From the NCBI GenBank assembly GCA_018222965.1, contig JAAEZH010000005.1:62001-126000 (forward strand): a DNA stretch of 64,000 nucleotides, given 5' to 3'. The position numbers were made by a program, and so were the translations under genes. Within the stretch, counting starts at the first letter, position 1. Each line of letters begins with the position of its first letter. Below are positions 32,868 through 44,200 of this stretch, piece after piece. Under the pieces are notes generated by a model. That model did not search any database and was not told where the DNA came from. It saw only the letters and a list, made by a program, of their open reading frames with translations. Source of the DNA: Bacteroidota bacterium. Its GTDB lineage: Bacteria > Bacteroidota > Bacteroidia > Chitinophagales > Saprospiraceae.

Positions 32868-33674
32868 ATGGAGCAACTTACGATCAACGGTCAACCCATT
32901 GGGTATGAAACATCCGGCAAAGGAAAGCCGGTTCTTTTCTTACACGGATTCTGCGAAGATCGCCGCATCTGGACAGAGTTCCTGGAGCCGATGGAAGAAG
33001 AAGAATACCACTTCATCATAGCCGATTTACCCGGTTTCGGAGATTCTCCATTAGTTGAGCCCGCGTCCATTGATAAGATGGCTGATATCCTGCTGCAATT
33101 TATGAGTGCGTTGGGCCATGAGGAGTTCCTGCTCGTGGGACATTCCATGGGCGGATACATCAGTCTGGCCATGGTCGAAAAAGCAGCGGCACGTATTGAA
33201 GCCCTTGTTTTGTTTCACTCACACCCTTTCTCCGATTCGGAAGAGAAAAAAGACAGTCGCAACAAAGGCATTGAGTTTATCCAGCGCAACGGCCACGAGT
33301 TGTATGTAAAGCAATTGCTCAACAAACTTTTCTACCCGCTTTACATCAGCAGCCACCGATACATCATGGATCGTCTGATCTACCACGCATCCAATTATTC
33401 GCCGGAAGGCATCATAAATGCTCTTGAAGCCATGCGGGACCGCCCCGACCGCTCTGAGATTTTACGGAATATTGGCTGTCCGGTGCAATTCATCATTGGT
33501 GCCGAGGAAAAGATTATACCGGAGGATTTGAGCATGGAGCAAACCCATCTGCCGGCCATTGGTTCGATTGATCTCATTGCCCGCTCCAACCACATGGCTA
33601 TGTTTGAAGCCGCCAAAGAATGTCGCCGAATTCTCAAGCGATTTTTTGCTTTCGCGGAAGACCAGAAAGCATAA
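32868..33674 (+). CDS. Alpha/beta-fold hydrolase
   Basis: A 268-residue cytoplasmic hydrolase. The oxyanion strand is VLFLHGFCEDRRIW, the nucleophile elbow GHSMGG (S93), and the C-terminal histidine lies in RSNHMAMFEAAKE. The acid residue is expected near VQFIIGAEEKIIPED, where Glu replaces the usual Asp. A start at 32868 gives the standard LTINGQPIGYETSGKG opening; upstream frame extension runs into the previous gene. Substrate cannot be told from sequence; small-ester or C-C bond hydrolases share this layout. Confidence 0.85.
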   Translation: MEQLTINGQPIGYETSGKGKPVLFLHGFCEDRRIWTEFLEPMEEEEYHFIIADLPGFGDSPLVEPASIDKMADILLQFMSALGHEEFLLVGHSMGGYISLAMVEKAAARIEALVLFHSHPFSDSEEKKDSRNKGIEFIQRNGHELYVKQLLNKLFYPLYISSHRYIMDRLIYHASNYSPEGIINALEAMRDRPDRSEILRNIGCPVQFIIGAEEKIIPEDLSMEQTHLPAIGSIDLIARSNHMAMFEAAKECRRILKRFFAFAEDQKA

Positions 33675-33783
33675 GATTGCAATTTTTCCTATCTTAGAGT
33701 CATTCCCTCTAAAACAAGTGTATCAGATACGTTTTGGTCCGATGGACCAGTAGAATTTTTGTGTCTCTAAAAAAGATTTGAGG

Positions 33784-35337
33784 ATGCTGATCAAGACGTT
33801 TGCCAGCGCCGTACAGGGCGTGGATGCACAGACTATTGCCGTAGAGGTAAATGCCGGAGGGCTCGTGGCCCCAAACAAAAAAATGTACCATCTTGTCGGA
33901 CTGCCCGACAATGCCGTACGTGAGGGCTTCGAAAGGATTGAAGCCGCCCTGAAAAACAATCGCTTTAAGATCCCGCGGATCAAGATTGTGGTCAACCTGG
34001 CTCCAGCCGACATTCGCAAGGCCGGATCGAGTTACGACTTGCCGATTGCGCTGGGAATTTTAGGAGCTACCCGTCAACTGGACCTGCCCGACATTGAGGA
34101 ATTCATGATTATGGGCGAGCTTTCGCTGGATGGCAGTTTGCGCCCTATAACCGGGGCACTTCCCATGGCCATTCAGGCGAGGAAAGAGCGCTTTAAAGGC
34201 TTGATCCTCCCCATCCAAAATGCCCGCGAAGCAGCCATCGTAAACGATCTGGATGTATACGGTGTCGAAAACATGCAGCAGGCCATCGACGTCCTGACAG
34301 GGGAAGGCGATCAAAAGCCGGTTGATCTGAACACCCGGGATGAGTTTGCGCGTGCCCGCGAAAAATTCCCGCAGGACTTTGCCGATGTAAAAGGCCAGGA
34401 AAAGATCAAACGGGCCCTGGAAATGGCCGCAGCCGGTGGCCATAATGTGATACTCATCGGTCCGCCAGGAGCCGGAAAAACCATGCTTGCGCGTCGTATG
34501 CCGACCATCCTGCCACCTTTATCCCTGCACGAAGCTCTGGAAACGACCAAGATCCATTCGGTAGCCGGGAAATTGCCGAGCAATGCTTCCCTGATTGCGG
34601 TGCGTCCCTTTCGGTCGCCGCACCATACCATCAGCGATGTGGCTTTAGTCGGTGGTGGCAGTCAACCGAGTCCCGGTGAGATTTCTCTGGCCCATCATGG
34701 TGTCCTCTTTCTGGACGAACTCCCTGAATTCAAAAGAACGGTGCTGGAAGTGCTCCGACAACCCATGGAAGAGCGGAAAGTGACCATCTCCCGGGCCAGA
34801 CTGAGCGTAGATTACCCTGCCAGTTTTATGTTGGTAGCCAGCATGAATCCCTGCCCCTGCGGATTTTACAACCACCCGGATAAGGAATGTGTCTGTTCGC
34901 CCGGCGTGGTGCAGCGCTACCTCAATAAAATTTCCGGTCCGCTCTTAGATCGCATTGACCTGCATGTGGAAGTCACCCCGGTAAGTTATGAGATGCTCAG
35001 CAGCCGGGAGCGTCCGGCAGAGTCCAGCATAGACATTGCAGAGCGGGTAGTACAGGCGCGCCAAATTCAGCAAAAAAGATTTGAAGGCAGCGAGTCTTTA
35101 TTCTGCAATGCCCAGATGACCGGCCGGATGGTCCGCGAAGTCTGTGCGCTGGATGCAGACGGAGCCGCTCTCCTCAAAAAAGCGATGGAGCGATTGCAGT
35201 TGTCGGCTCGGGCTTATGATCGGATTTTAAAGGTGGCGAGGACTGCTGCCGATTTGGGAGGATCAGACCGCATCAAGATCGAGCATTTGGCGGAAGCGAT
35301 ACAGTATCGGAGTTTGGATCGGGAGGATTGGGTTTAG
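33784..35337 (+). CDS. comM: YifB/ComM-family AAA+ helicase (Mg-chelatase-like)
   Basis: A 517-residue hexameric AAA+ protein. The N-terminal LonC-like domain contains FVGLP-like [12 protein letters not shown] and [20 protein letters not shown]. The ATPase domain has Walker A GPPGAGKT (K232), [12 protein letters not shown] as Walker B, and the zinc-type cysteine cluster [20 protein letters not shown]. ComM drives branch migration during recombination of incoming DNA in natural transformation. The ATG at 33784 is preferred over a TTG six bases upstream. It is not linked to other competence genes here. Confidence 0.92.
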   Translation: MLIKTFASAVQGVDAQTIAVEVNAGGLVAPNKKMYHLVGLPDNAVREGFERIEAALKNNRFKIPRIKIVVNLAPADIRKAGSSYDLPIALGILGATRQLDLPDIEEFMIMGELSLDGSLRPITGALPMAIQARKERFKGLILPIQNAREAAIVNDLDVYGVENMQQAIDVLTGEGDQKPVDLNTRDEFARAREKFPQDFADVKGQEKIKRALEMAAAGGHNVILIGPPGAGKTMLARRMPTILPPLSLHEALETTKIHSVAGKLPSNASLIAVRPFRSPHHTISDVALVGGGSQPSPGEISLAHHGVLFLDELPEFKRTVLEVLRQPMEERKVTISRARLSVDYPASFMLVASMNPCPCGFYNHPDKECVCSPGVVQRYLNKISGPLLDRIDLHVEVTPVSYEMLSSRERPAESSIDIAERVVQARQIQQKRFEGSESLFCNAQMTGRMVREVCALDADGAALLKKAMERLQLSARAYDRILKVARTAADLGGSDRIKIEHLAEAIQYRSLDREDWV

Positions 35338-35359
35338 AGGTAGTTTGGGTTTGAGTGTG

Positions 35360-35377
35360 TCCCGATAGCTATCGGGA
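35360..35377. repeat. 18-bp perfect palindrome TCCCGATAGCTATCGGGA
   Basis: A perfect palindrome with no spacer. The core CCCGATAGCTATCGGG is one I associate with dispersed intergenic repeats in Bacteroidota; this was not searched. No T tract follows. Confidence 0.8.
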
Positions 35378-35425
35378 TGAGTGTGAGTTTGAGAGGGGAA
35401 AACCCGTGTAATCAGGGTCCGCCGT

Positions 35426-35550
35426 TTATTTTACCACCACAACCTCCTCAACCGTCCGCTGCCCATCAGGCCCTACCGCCTTCAGAAAATAAATCCCCGA
35501 AGCGAGATGACTAACATCGACAACAAAAGTCATTTCCTTCCTGCTCCTGG
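35426..35550 (-). pseudogene. Remnant of a T9SS C-terminal sorting domain
   Basis: Read on the minus strand, the frame ending in a TAA at 35426-35428 encodes MTFVVDVSHLASGIYFLKAV, then GPDGQRTVEEVVVVK. That is the canonical last beta-strands and basic end of a type IX sorting domain. Upstream of about 35550 no start, signal peptide or longer cargo domain follows, and the plus-strand gene at 35673 begins soon after. It is therefore the tail of a lost or rearranged surface-protein gene. Confidence 0.65.
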
Positions 35551-35672
35551 CGGAAAAACACATTCAAATGGGCTGCTACTTGAAATGTGTCAAATGAAAA
35601 AAGCATGTACAATCAAAAAGGATTTGATGTGGCAATTATTCATTATTTTACAGAAACAACGCCCCCATTATC

Positions 35673-37985
35673 ATGAAAAATCCATTGAATGTAATCCTGC
35701 TTATTATTGCACTTTTAGCCATTTCACCCATTTATGGACAATGGGAATTTGAATTTGCACTCCCTGCAGGTGATCAGGAAGTAGGTGATCTCATTTTTAG
35801 TGCTGAAGGGATTGTATATGCAGGCCTGGACGACGGTATATATCAACGATCCGACGACATGCCCGATTGGACACTCGCAAACTTCCCATCAATTACCAGT
35901 CTGGCTACTGATCTGGCATTTCTGGAGCCTGAGCTATATTTTCTGGTTCGGAATGAAACTTTGGAAAAATCAACAGATGGTGGTTTAAGCTGGGAATACC
36001 TGATTCCCAACCCCGGCTACTTTGAAACAATGGTTTATCTACTTCCCATTTGCGACGACAAAATTTTACTGGTAGGAGAAACCATCTATGTTAGTTCAGA
36101 CGATGGTAATAGTTGGGAATACTTTGGCATTGGCGGTACATTTTGGGATCGATCGGTCATCAGCTATGAAGGAGGCATCCTCTATCAGGGCGGCGGAAAC
36201 TACAATCGATATTCGTTGGATTGCGGAGACACCTGGATCAATGTTAGTGACAACCTTGACGCTGTAGTTACCGGACCGAGCGAATCAATCAATACTTCTT
36301 TTATAGCCAATGGTCGGTTATTTGCAGAGGTGGGCAAGTATGTAGAGCATTCCAATGAACTTTATATTTCAACCGATACAGGAGCTACCTGGAGTTATGC
36401 CCATGATGGCTTACCAACATTTGATGAGAACGATCAGCTTTTCTTTCTCGAAGCAGTCGGTCCTTTTTTTCTGGCAGGTATTGAAGACAAAGGTGTTTTC
36501 ATCTCTTATGATGGCGGATTTACCTGGCAGGATTTCAATGATGGCTTAGGCAGCCTTGAAATTAACAACAGTGCTTTCACGCACGACGGAACCTGGATTT
36601 ATCTGGGCACGGAAGACGGAATTTTCAAGCGCCCCCTCAGTGACCTTGGTTTGGCCACTGCTACAGGACTGGTTTTTCTCGACGAAAATGCCAATGGGCA
36701 ACAAGACACAGGGGAACCGGGTCTGCCTCAACACATACTGCGGATAAATGGATTAAATCAATATACCATTACTGATCCGACAGGAACCTTTCAGGTAGCA
36801 GACGGTTTTCTGGATCCCGTACAGATAGAAGCATTTCCCGTTTCGCCTTATGCGGTAATGACTCCGAACCCGCTTCAAATCAATACACCTCTCGATACAG
36901 CCAAAATTGCGGTTTCATTCCCGGGCAATGAAGAAGACCTTAGTATAGACCTCACAAAGTCAATCCCCTCCAGGCCAGGCTTCCAAACACAGATTTTTAT
37001 TCAGGTGCATAACAGAGGAGCTGTTGTTCAGGATGCAATTGTAAGCTTGACCTATGATGCCAATATGAATTACCTTTCAGCAACTCCCGCGCCTACGTCT
37101 GCCAATGGAAATACCTTGAGTTGGGAATTTAATCAACTGGATTTACTCTCCAGTGAATTGATAGAAATAGATTTTTTGTTGCCTTCCGATGTTCCTTTGG
37201 GCACTTTGCTGGAACATAACGCGACTGTTCTCCCTGATGCTAATGACGAGACCCCTTCAGACAATATTACTACAATAGAGGAAATTGCTGTCGGGTCATT
37301 TGATCCTAATGACAAACAGGTATCACAAGAGATTCTCACTCCCGATGAAGTTTCTCAGGAACAAGCTTTGGCGTATACTATTCGCTTCCAGAATACAGGT
37401 ACGTTCCCGGCAGAATTCGTGCGAATAGAAGATACACTGGATACTAATCTTGATATTACTTCACTCAGGGTATTATCCTCAAGCCATCCCTACGAACTTT
37501 CTATCGATTCTGCTCGTACCATTCAGTTTCTTTTCAATGATATTCAGCTTCCCGACTCCACCAGCAATGAACCCGAAAGCCATGGATTCATAAAATATTC
37601 CATACAGGCTCATCCGGACACCGAAATCGGAACCACCATTGAGAATACAGCCAGTATATTTTTTGATTTTAATGAGCCCGTCATTACAAACACGGTGCAA
37701 ACGGTTGTGGCACTGCCTGTCTCAGGAAAAGATGTTCATTGGGATATCAACAATAAGCTGCTTGCAATTCCCAATCCGAGTGCTGGAACGATCCAACTAC
37801 AAATTGAAGGTGACATCCAACTAAACAATGCACTGCTTTTCGTTTATAATTCTACCGGACAACTGGTCTGGGAAGACACATTCAAACCAGAACTTGAGCT
37901 CGGCCATCTCCCAGCAGGAACTTATAGATTGCTCGTACTCGATCTGAAACTGGGGAGATTTATTACAGCAATCGTCATCCATTAA
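35673..37985 (+). CDS. T9SS surface protein: BNR/sortilin-like repeats plus conserved-repeat domain
   Basis: A 770-residue secreted protein with a signal peptide (VILLIIALLAISPIYGQ). Residues about 25-320 carry Asp-box-like motifs of sialidase/sortilin propellers (STDGGLSWEYL, SSDDGNSWEYF, STDTGATWSYA, SYDGGFTWQDF). A prealbumin-like SdrD-B repeat follows (GLVFLDENANGQQDTGEPGL). Next is a conserved repeat (GSFDPNDKQVSQE, ALAYTIRFQNTGTFPAEFVR, ASIFFDFNEPVITNTVQTVV). The T9SS tail begins at IPNPSAGTIQLQIEG. The propeller may bind glycans or be structural; no sialidase catalytic set is visible. The gene is monocistronic. Confidence 0.83.
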   Translation: MKNPLNVILLIIALLAISPIYGQWEFEFALPAGDQEVGDLIFSAEGIVYAGLDDGIYQRSDDMPDWTLANFPSITSLATDLAFLEPELYFLVRNETLEKSTDGGLSWEYLIPNPGYFETMVYLLPICDDKILLVGETIYVSSDDGNSWEYFGIGGTFWDRSVISYEGGILYQGGGNYNRYSLDCGDTWINVSDNLDAVVTGPSESINTSFIANGRLFAEVGKYVEHSNELYISTDTGATWSYAHDGLPTFDENDQLFFLEAVGPFFLAGIEDKGVFISYDGGFTWQDFNDGLGSLEINNSAFTHDGTWIYLGTEDGIFKRPLSDLGLATATGLVFLDENANGQQDTGEPGLPQHILRINGLNQYTITDPTGTFQVADGFLDPVQIEAFPVSPYAVMTPNPLQINTPLDTAKIAVSFPGNEEDLSIDLTKSIPSRPGFQTQIFIQVHNRGAVVQDAIVSLTYDANMNYLSATPAPTSANGNTLSWEFNQLDLLSSELIEIDFLLPSDVPLGTLLEHNATVLPDANDETPSDNITTIEEIAVGSFDPNDKQVSQEILTPDEVSQEQALAYTIRFQNTGTFPAEFVRIEDTLDTNLDITSLRVLSSSHPYELSIDSARTIQFLFNDIQLPDSTSNEPESHGFIKYSIQAHPDTEIGTTIENTASIFFDFNEPVITNTVQTVVALPVSGKDVHWDINNKLLAIPNPSAGTIQLQIEGDIQLNNALLFVYNSTGQLVWEDTFKPELELGHLPAGTYRLLVLDLKLGRFITAIVIH

Positions 37986-38231
37986 TTCCGTGCCACCTCC
38001 TTAATCAATCTTAAATCGCGCCTCCAAACCTGCCAACTTTCGACATAAGCCGGGATTTATCTGAAAGGAACCTTCTTATTCCTTAAATTATAAGAGATAT
38101 ACCAGAAACTGATTTATCCTTCCTCAATTGCCGAGGGCAACGTTTTCAGGTTATTGCTACTCTAAAAATAACAACTGCCTGTCTCCAATCCGCAGTAGCA
38201 GTGGAATTGATCACCAAACATCCATTAAACT

Positions 38232-41200
38232 ATGAGATCACCCCTACTCCTAATTTGCTTTTTATTTAGCATCAGTGTTTATGCTCAGGAACCTGTTTTC
38301 TCAGGCACCAAGCTTAAAAGCCAGGTGGCTGCCGAGCTCGATGAAAGCTTCACGCACTATGACGTTTTTCAGATTGACTTTGAGCAAATCGACCAATTTG
38401 TAAAAGAAGAATACAGCCATCGAAAATTCAACCTGCAATTGGGCAATGAATTCGACTTCCAGTTTGACATCATTGCCAACGACCTGCGTTGGGCCAATTT
38501 TGTGATCCGGGAAGCTACTGCCGATGGCGATAAATTCCTGCCTAAGGGGGAGATCGTCACTTATGAAGGAACCCTGCAGGGCGATCCCGAAAGTGAGGTG
38601 CGATTGACGATCGACAACGACCTCTTTTTCGGTTATGTAAAGTCTGGTAAAAAGACATGGTACATCGAGCCGGTTTATTATATGGTACCCGACGGCCCCA
38701 AAGATCAACTGATTGTATACCAACCCAAAGATGTGGTCCCTGTTCCAGGCAATGCCTGTACCATGACAGAAACCCACAACCATTTGGAAGATGTTGTAAA
38801 ACACACTGAAAGCAATCCCCAAAAAACAGTTTTGGGGGACTGCTACAGCGTGAAACTGGCACTGATGTCAGACGGATTCATGTTTACAAAATATGGTTCC
38901 AGCCCGGCTATCGCCAATCGATTGCTCGGTATCATCAATAATGTACAGGGTAACTTTTTCGACATCTTTGAAGACGACTTTGTTTTTGAAGTAACAGAGA
39001 TTTACATCGTGCCCGCCCCCAACATGGATCCCTGGCCGGTTTCTCCGGACATCCCAACACTTTTCAACAATTTTGTTGGTTGGGCTCCCAACGGATTCTT
39101 GTTCCCACACGACCTCGGACAGCTTTGGTCCTTCCGGGAATTTCCATTTCCACCTGCTTTCGGACAGGCAGTGCAAGCCGGGCTTTGCGCCGAACCGCCA
39201 AATGGATACAGTGTGGTCATGGATTATTACTTCACGGCCAACGACCTGCGCCGGGCAGCTTCTCATATGTTTGGACACAACTTCAATGCTACCCACCAGG
39301 GAGCTGCTCCAAACAGTATTATGGCTACCGATTTCTTCAATCCGGCCAATGACTGGGATCCGGTAAACATTACAGAGATCAATGACAACATTCCCAACCT
39401 GGTCTGTCTGATGCCCTGTGAAAACCTGCCGGAAATCCCCGGATTCACTTCCAATATTACGACCCTTTGCCCGGGTAGTATGGTCACTTTTTACGACCAG
39501 TCTATCGGCGAACCAGGCAGTTGGGACTGGAGCTTTCCAGGAGGTACGCCAGCTACCTCGACGAATAGAAATCCAACGGTAACTTATAACACACCCGGAA
39601 CTTACAGTGTAAGTCTGACGATCAGTTCACCAAATGGCCCGCAGACGCTTACCATACCCGGCTACATAAACGTAAGTCCTGCCGGCGGATCAGACTTTTT
39701 CTACCTCCAGGGATTTGAAAATGGCCTGCAAGGATGGACCATCGACAATCCGGATGGCGATAAGACCTGGACTGTCGCACAAGTTGCGACTGCACGTCAG
39801 GGCAATGGGCTGACCATGTTTGTAGACAATGGAGCTTACAACGGATTCAACAATCGCGACGCACTCATCTCTCCGGTCTTTAATTTTATCGGCCGCGATA
39901 TGGTGAGCCTGGAATTTGATTACGCTTACGCGAAAAGAACTGCAAATAATATTGACTCACTCAAAGTTTATATATCCACCGACGGAGGAAACACCTATCC
40001 CGATGTGGTATTTGCCGGAGCAGAAACTGGCTTTGGAGGCACCTTTGCCACCAGGCCCTTATTGAATGAAATCTTCTATCCCTTACTTGATACTGATTGG
40101 TGCTTTGCCGGAGACTTTGGTCCCGGTTGTATCTCTATTGATCTCACTGATTATGCCCAATCCCCGAACATACGGATCAAGATTGAAAACGTAGCGAATT
40201 ACGGAAACACCATGTTTATCGACAATGTACGCCTGGTGAGTGATTGCTACGTTCCGGTGCCGCCGATAGCAGATTTCACCGCTTCCCCGACAGAAGGTTG
40301 TGCGCCACTTGTGGTACAGTACACCAATATGTCGACCAACCTCCCTACAAGTTATATCTGGAATTTCCCGGGAGGTATCCCGTCAACATCCACTGATCCC
40401 AACCCGATAGTGACCTATACAGGCGTAGGGTCATTCGACGTAAGTCTAACCGTAATAAATGGAGCAGGAACAAACACCCTGACTTTCCCGGATTACATTA
40501 CGGTAGAAACACCGCCTTTTGCCAGCTTTACTTATGCACTGAATGGCGACGCCATCGATTTTACCAGTACCTCTTCTGCCAACGCAACCTCATTCCTCTG
40601 GGATTTTGGAGATGGCAGTATGAGCACCGAAGAAAACCCCTCGCATGTGTATGACGAGGAAGGCTTCTACCTGGTGACGCTAACCGTTTCCAATTCCTGT
40701 GGAAGCAATACCTTCTTTAGCGGACTGCTTTATCTGCTTCCGCCGGAAGCAGACTTCTCCGCAGACCCAACCGATGGTTGTATACCGCTGGAAGTGCAGT
40801 TTACCAATGAGTCCTCAGAAACTGCAAACGCCTGGGAGTGGTCCTTCCCCGGAGGTACTCCTTCGGCTTCTAATGAAGAAAATCCATTGATCACCTACAA
40901 TACACCCGGGACCTACGATGTATCACTTATTGTGTACAATCCGGTGGGTTCTGATACCATCAGCATGAACAACCTCATCACGGTAGATGAAGGTCCGACT
41001 GCTGATTTTACCGTAGCTGTAGATGAAAGCACCATTACCCTCACCAACTTATCCACCAATGCAAACAGCTACGAATGGGACTTTGGCGACGGAGAAACCA
41101 GTACCGATGAAAACCCGATCTATACATATCCGGAAGATGGCGAGTACCTGGTCACTTTAATCGCTTTCAACGATTGTGGGCCGGATACATTATCCATACC

Positions 41201-44200
41201 CGTAGTGATTCTGACGCTGCCAACTGCAGATTTCTCGGCCTCACCAACGGATGGTTGTGCACCGCTGACCGTAGATTTCACAAACCTGTCTTCGGATAAC
41301 GCATTGAGTTATGCGTGGGAATTCCCGGGTGGAAACCCATCCAGTTCAACGGATGTGAATCCATCGGTGGTTTATGAAAATGCGGGTACTTACAGTGTTA
41401 CGCTGATCGCAACCAATGATTCGGGCAGCGACACCTTAACCATGACCGACCTCATTTTTGTAGATGATGTGCCGGATGCTTCCTTCACCTCTTCCACAAC
41501 AGATCTAACAGTCGACTTTACCAATACCACAGTAAACGGAGACACTTATTTCTGGGATTTCGGCGATGGCAATACCAGTACCGATACCGACCCCTCAAAC
41601 ACCTATGACACCGATGGGGTGTATGACGTTACGCTTATTGCGACCAACGCCTGCGGAAGCGACACCATCATGCAACAGGTATCTGCCGGTGCAGCCCCGA
41701 TAGCCGCATTTATGGCCAAAAACTCGGAAGGATGTGCGCCACTGGAAGTAGAATTCTACGATGAATCCATTGGCTCCGTAGACAGTTACGAATGGACATT
41801 CCCGGGTGGAAATCCGGCATCTTCCACACTTCAGGATCCGGTAGTTATTTATGACACGCCTGGCGTTTATGATGTAACCCTTTCGGTTACCAACCCGCTT
41901 GGTACCAGTACGATCACGGAAATGGAGATTGTAGTGGTGGGCGAAGAACCAACAGCAGACTTTTCTGCAATAGTCAACAACCTTACCGCAGACTTTACAG
42001 ATAACTCCACCGATGTAGCCAATTATTTCTGGGAATTTGGCGATGGCGCCATTAGCAATGAGACAGATCCAAGCCATACTTACGACATGGACGGCGATTA
42101 TACAGTAACACTGATCGTAACCAATGAATGTGGAGCAGATACAGCTACGCAGGTTATTACCATTTTGACACCGCCTACAGCCGGCTTCTCAGCCAGTAAT
42201 AGCGAAGGCTGTGTGCCACTGGAAGTTAGCTTTACCGACGAGTCCTCCGAAAATGTAACTGGCTGGTCCTGGGATTTCCCGGGCGGAACACCTTCCAGTT
42301 CTAATGATGCGAATCCGGTCGTGACCTATAATACAGCAGGCACGTATGATGTAACCTTAACGGTTACCAATGCTGCCGGTGATAATACAGTCACACAAAC
42401 AGGATTAGTCATTGTGGGCGATGTGCCTACAGCTGACTTCTCCTTTAGCGGCAACGGCACACAGGTTGCCTTCTCCAATCTTTCTCTCGATGGGGACACC
42501 TTTGACTGGGACTTTGGCGATGGCGACACAAGTACAGATACAGACCCGATCCATACTTATGACATGGATGGTCAATATGAAGTAAGCCTCATTACCACCA
42601 ACGAGTGTGGGGCTGATACGCTTACACAAACAGTTAATGTCGTTACACCTCCGGTGGCTGCATTTTCTGTAAACAACAACGTAGGTTGTGCCCCGCTGGA
42701 AGTTGCCTTCACCGATGAGTCCTCTGAAAATGTAACAGAATGGCTGTGGTCATTCCCCGGAGGAAATCCGGTTACCTCAAGTGATCCGAATCCGGTTATC
42801 ACTTATGATGCTGCCGGCGTTTATAATGTCACCCTCACGGTAAGTAATGCAGCTGGTGAAAGCACCATAAGCCTGACAGGAGTCGTGGTGGTTGACGATG
42901 TTCCGGATGCTGCCTTTACCAATGTGGTAAATGGCACCATCGTAGACTTCACAAACACATCAACCAATGCCAATTCCTATGAATGGCAGTTTGGCGATGG
43001 AGACAGCAGCACCGATACAGACCCCAGCCATGAATATACCATGGATGGTGAATACGAAGTATTGCTAATCGCATTTAATGATTGCGGGCCGGATACCAGC
43101 ACGCAATTGGTTACTATTACCACACCACCTTTAGCCGGTTTCTCCGTTGATACAACAACGGGGTGTGTGCCCCTGACTGTACAATTCATGGATGATTCTT
43201 CCGAGAATACAACAGCATGGAATTGGAGTTTCCCTGGCGGCACCCCGGCTTCTTCTACTGACCAGAATCCGGAAGTAACTTACGACAGTCCGGGAACTTA
43301 CGATGTCACCCTGGAAGTTTCCAATGCCGCCGGAATGAATTCGATTACCGAGATGGCTTATATCGTGGTAAACGATCTGCCGGAAGCCTCCTTTACAACA
43401 ACCATCAATGGAGACCAGGTAGATTTCAGCAGTACCATTAGCGGGGCAACAGAAATCCTGTGGGAATTTGGAGATGGGGAAACAAGTATGGAGGAAAACC
43501 CGACTTACATCTATCCGGAAGACGGGATTTACGATGTCACTCTCACCGTAACAAACGATTGTGGGTCTGTCACCGCTACAGAAACGCTTGTCATAGCGAC
43601 CGAAGGGCCGATGGCGCTTTTTGAAGCCAATTTAACTGCCGGTTGTGTGCCCTTTGAAGTTACTTTCGAAAACCTCTCTTCAGCCAATGCAGAGACTTTT
43701 GAATGGAGCTTCCCGGGAGGTGATCCGTCTTCTTCGACGGAGGAGAATCCCACCGTCACCTACAACACGCCGGGCACCTACGACGTCACCCTGACGGTTA
43801 CGAATCAGTTTGGCAGCGACGAAGTTACTTTCCCGGATTACATCACCGTGGACGATGTGCCTGTCGCCGATTACAGTTTGGATATCACCAGTAATATTGT
43901 GGACTTTACCAACCTTTCGGTGAATGCCGATACATACTTATGGAGCTTTGGCGACGGAGAAACCAGTACGGATGCCAATCCTTCTTACACCTACGATCAA
44001 TTGGGTGTATACAATGGAAGCCTTATTGCCACCAACGACTGTGGGTCAGACACCATTGAATTTAGCATTGAAATTGCCGTTCAGCTTCCGCTGGCCAGCT
44101 TCAGTGCCGAAGCACAGGAAGGCTGTGTGCCGTTTGAAGTCCAGTTTATGGATATGTCGACCAATGAACCGACTAGTTGGGAATGGACATTCCCCGGTGG

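Larger units (their letters stand above)
35338..35672. other. Intergenic region with palindrome and gene remnant
   Basis: A 335-bp region without an intact gene. It holds the 18-bp palindrome at 35360-35377, the end of a decayed T9SS cargo gene on the minus strand (35426-35550), and an imperfect inverted repeat ACACATT-CAA / TTGAAATGTGT at 35558-35590. The next gene starts at 35673. Confidence 0.7.
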
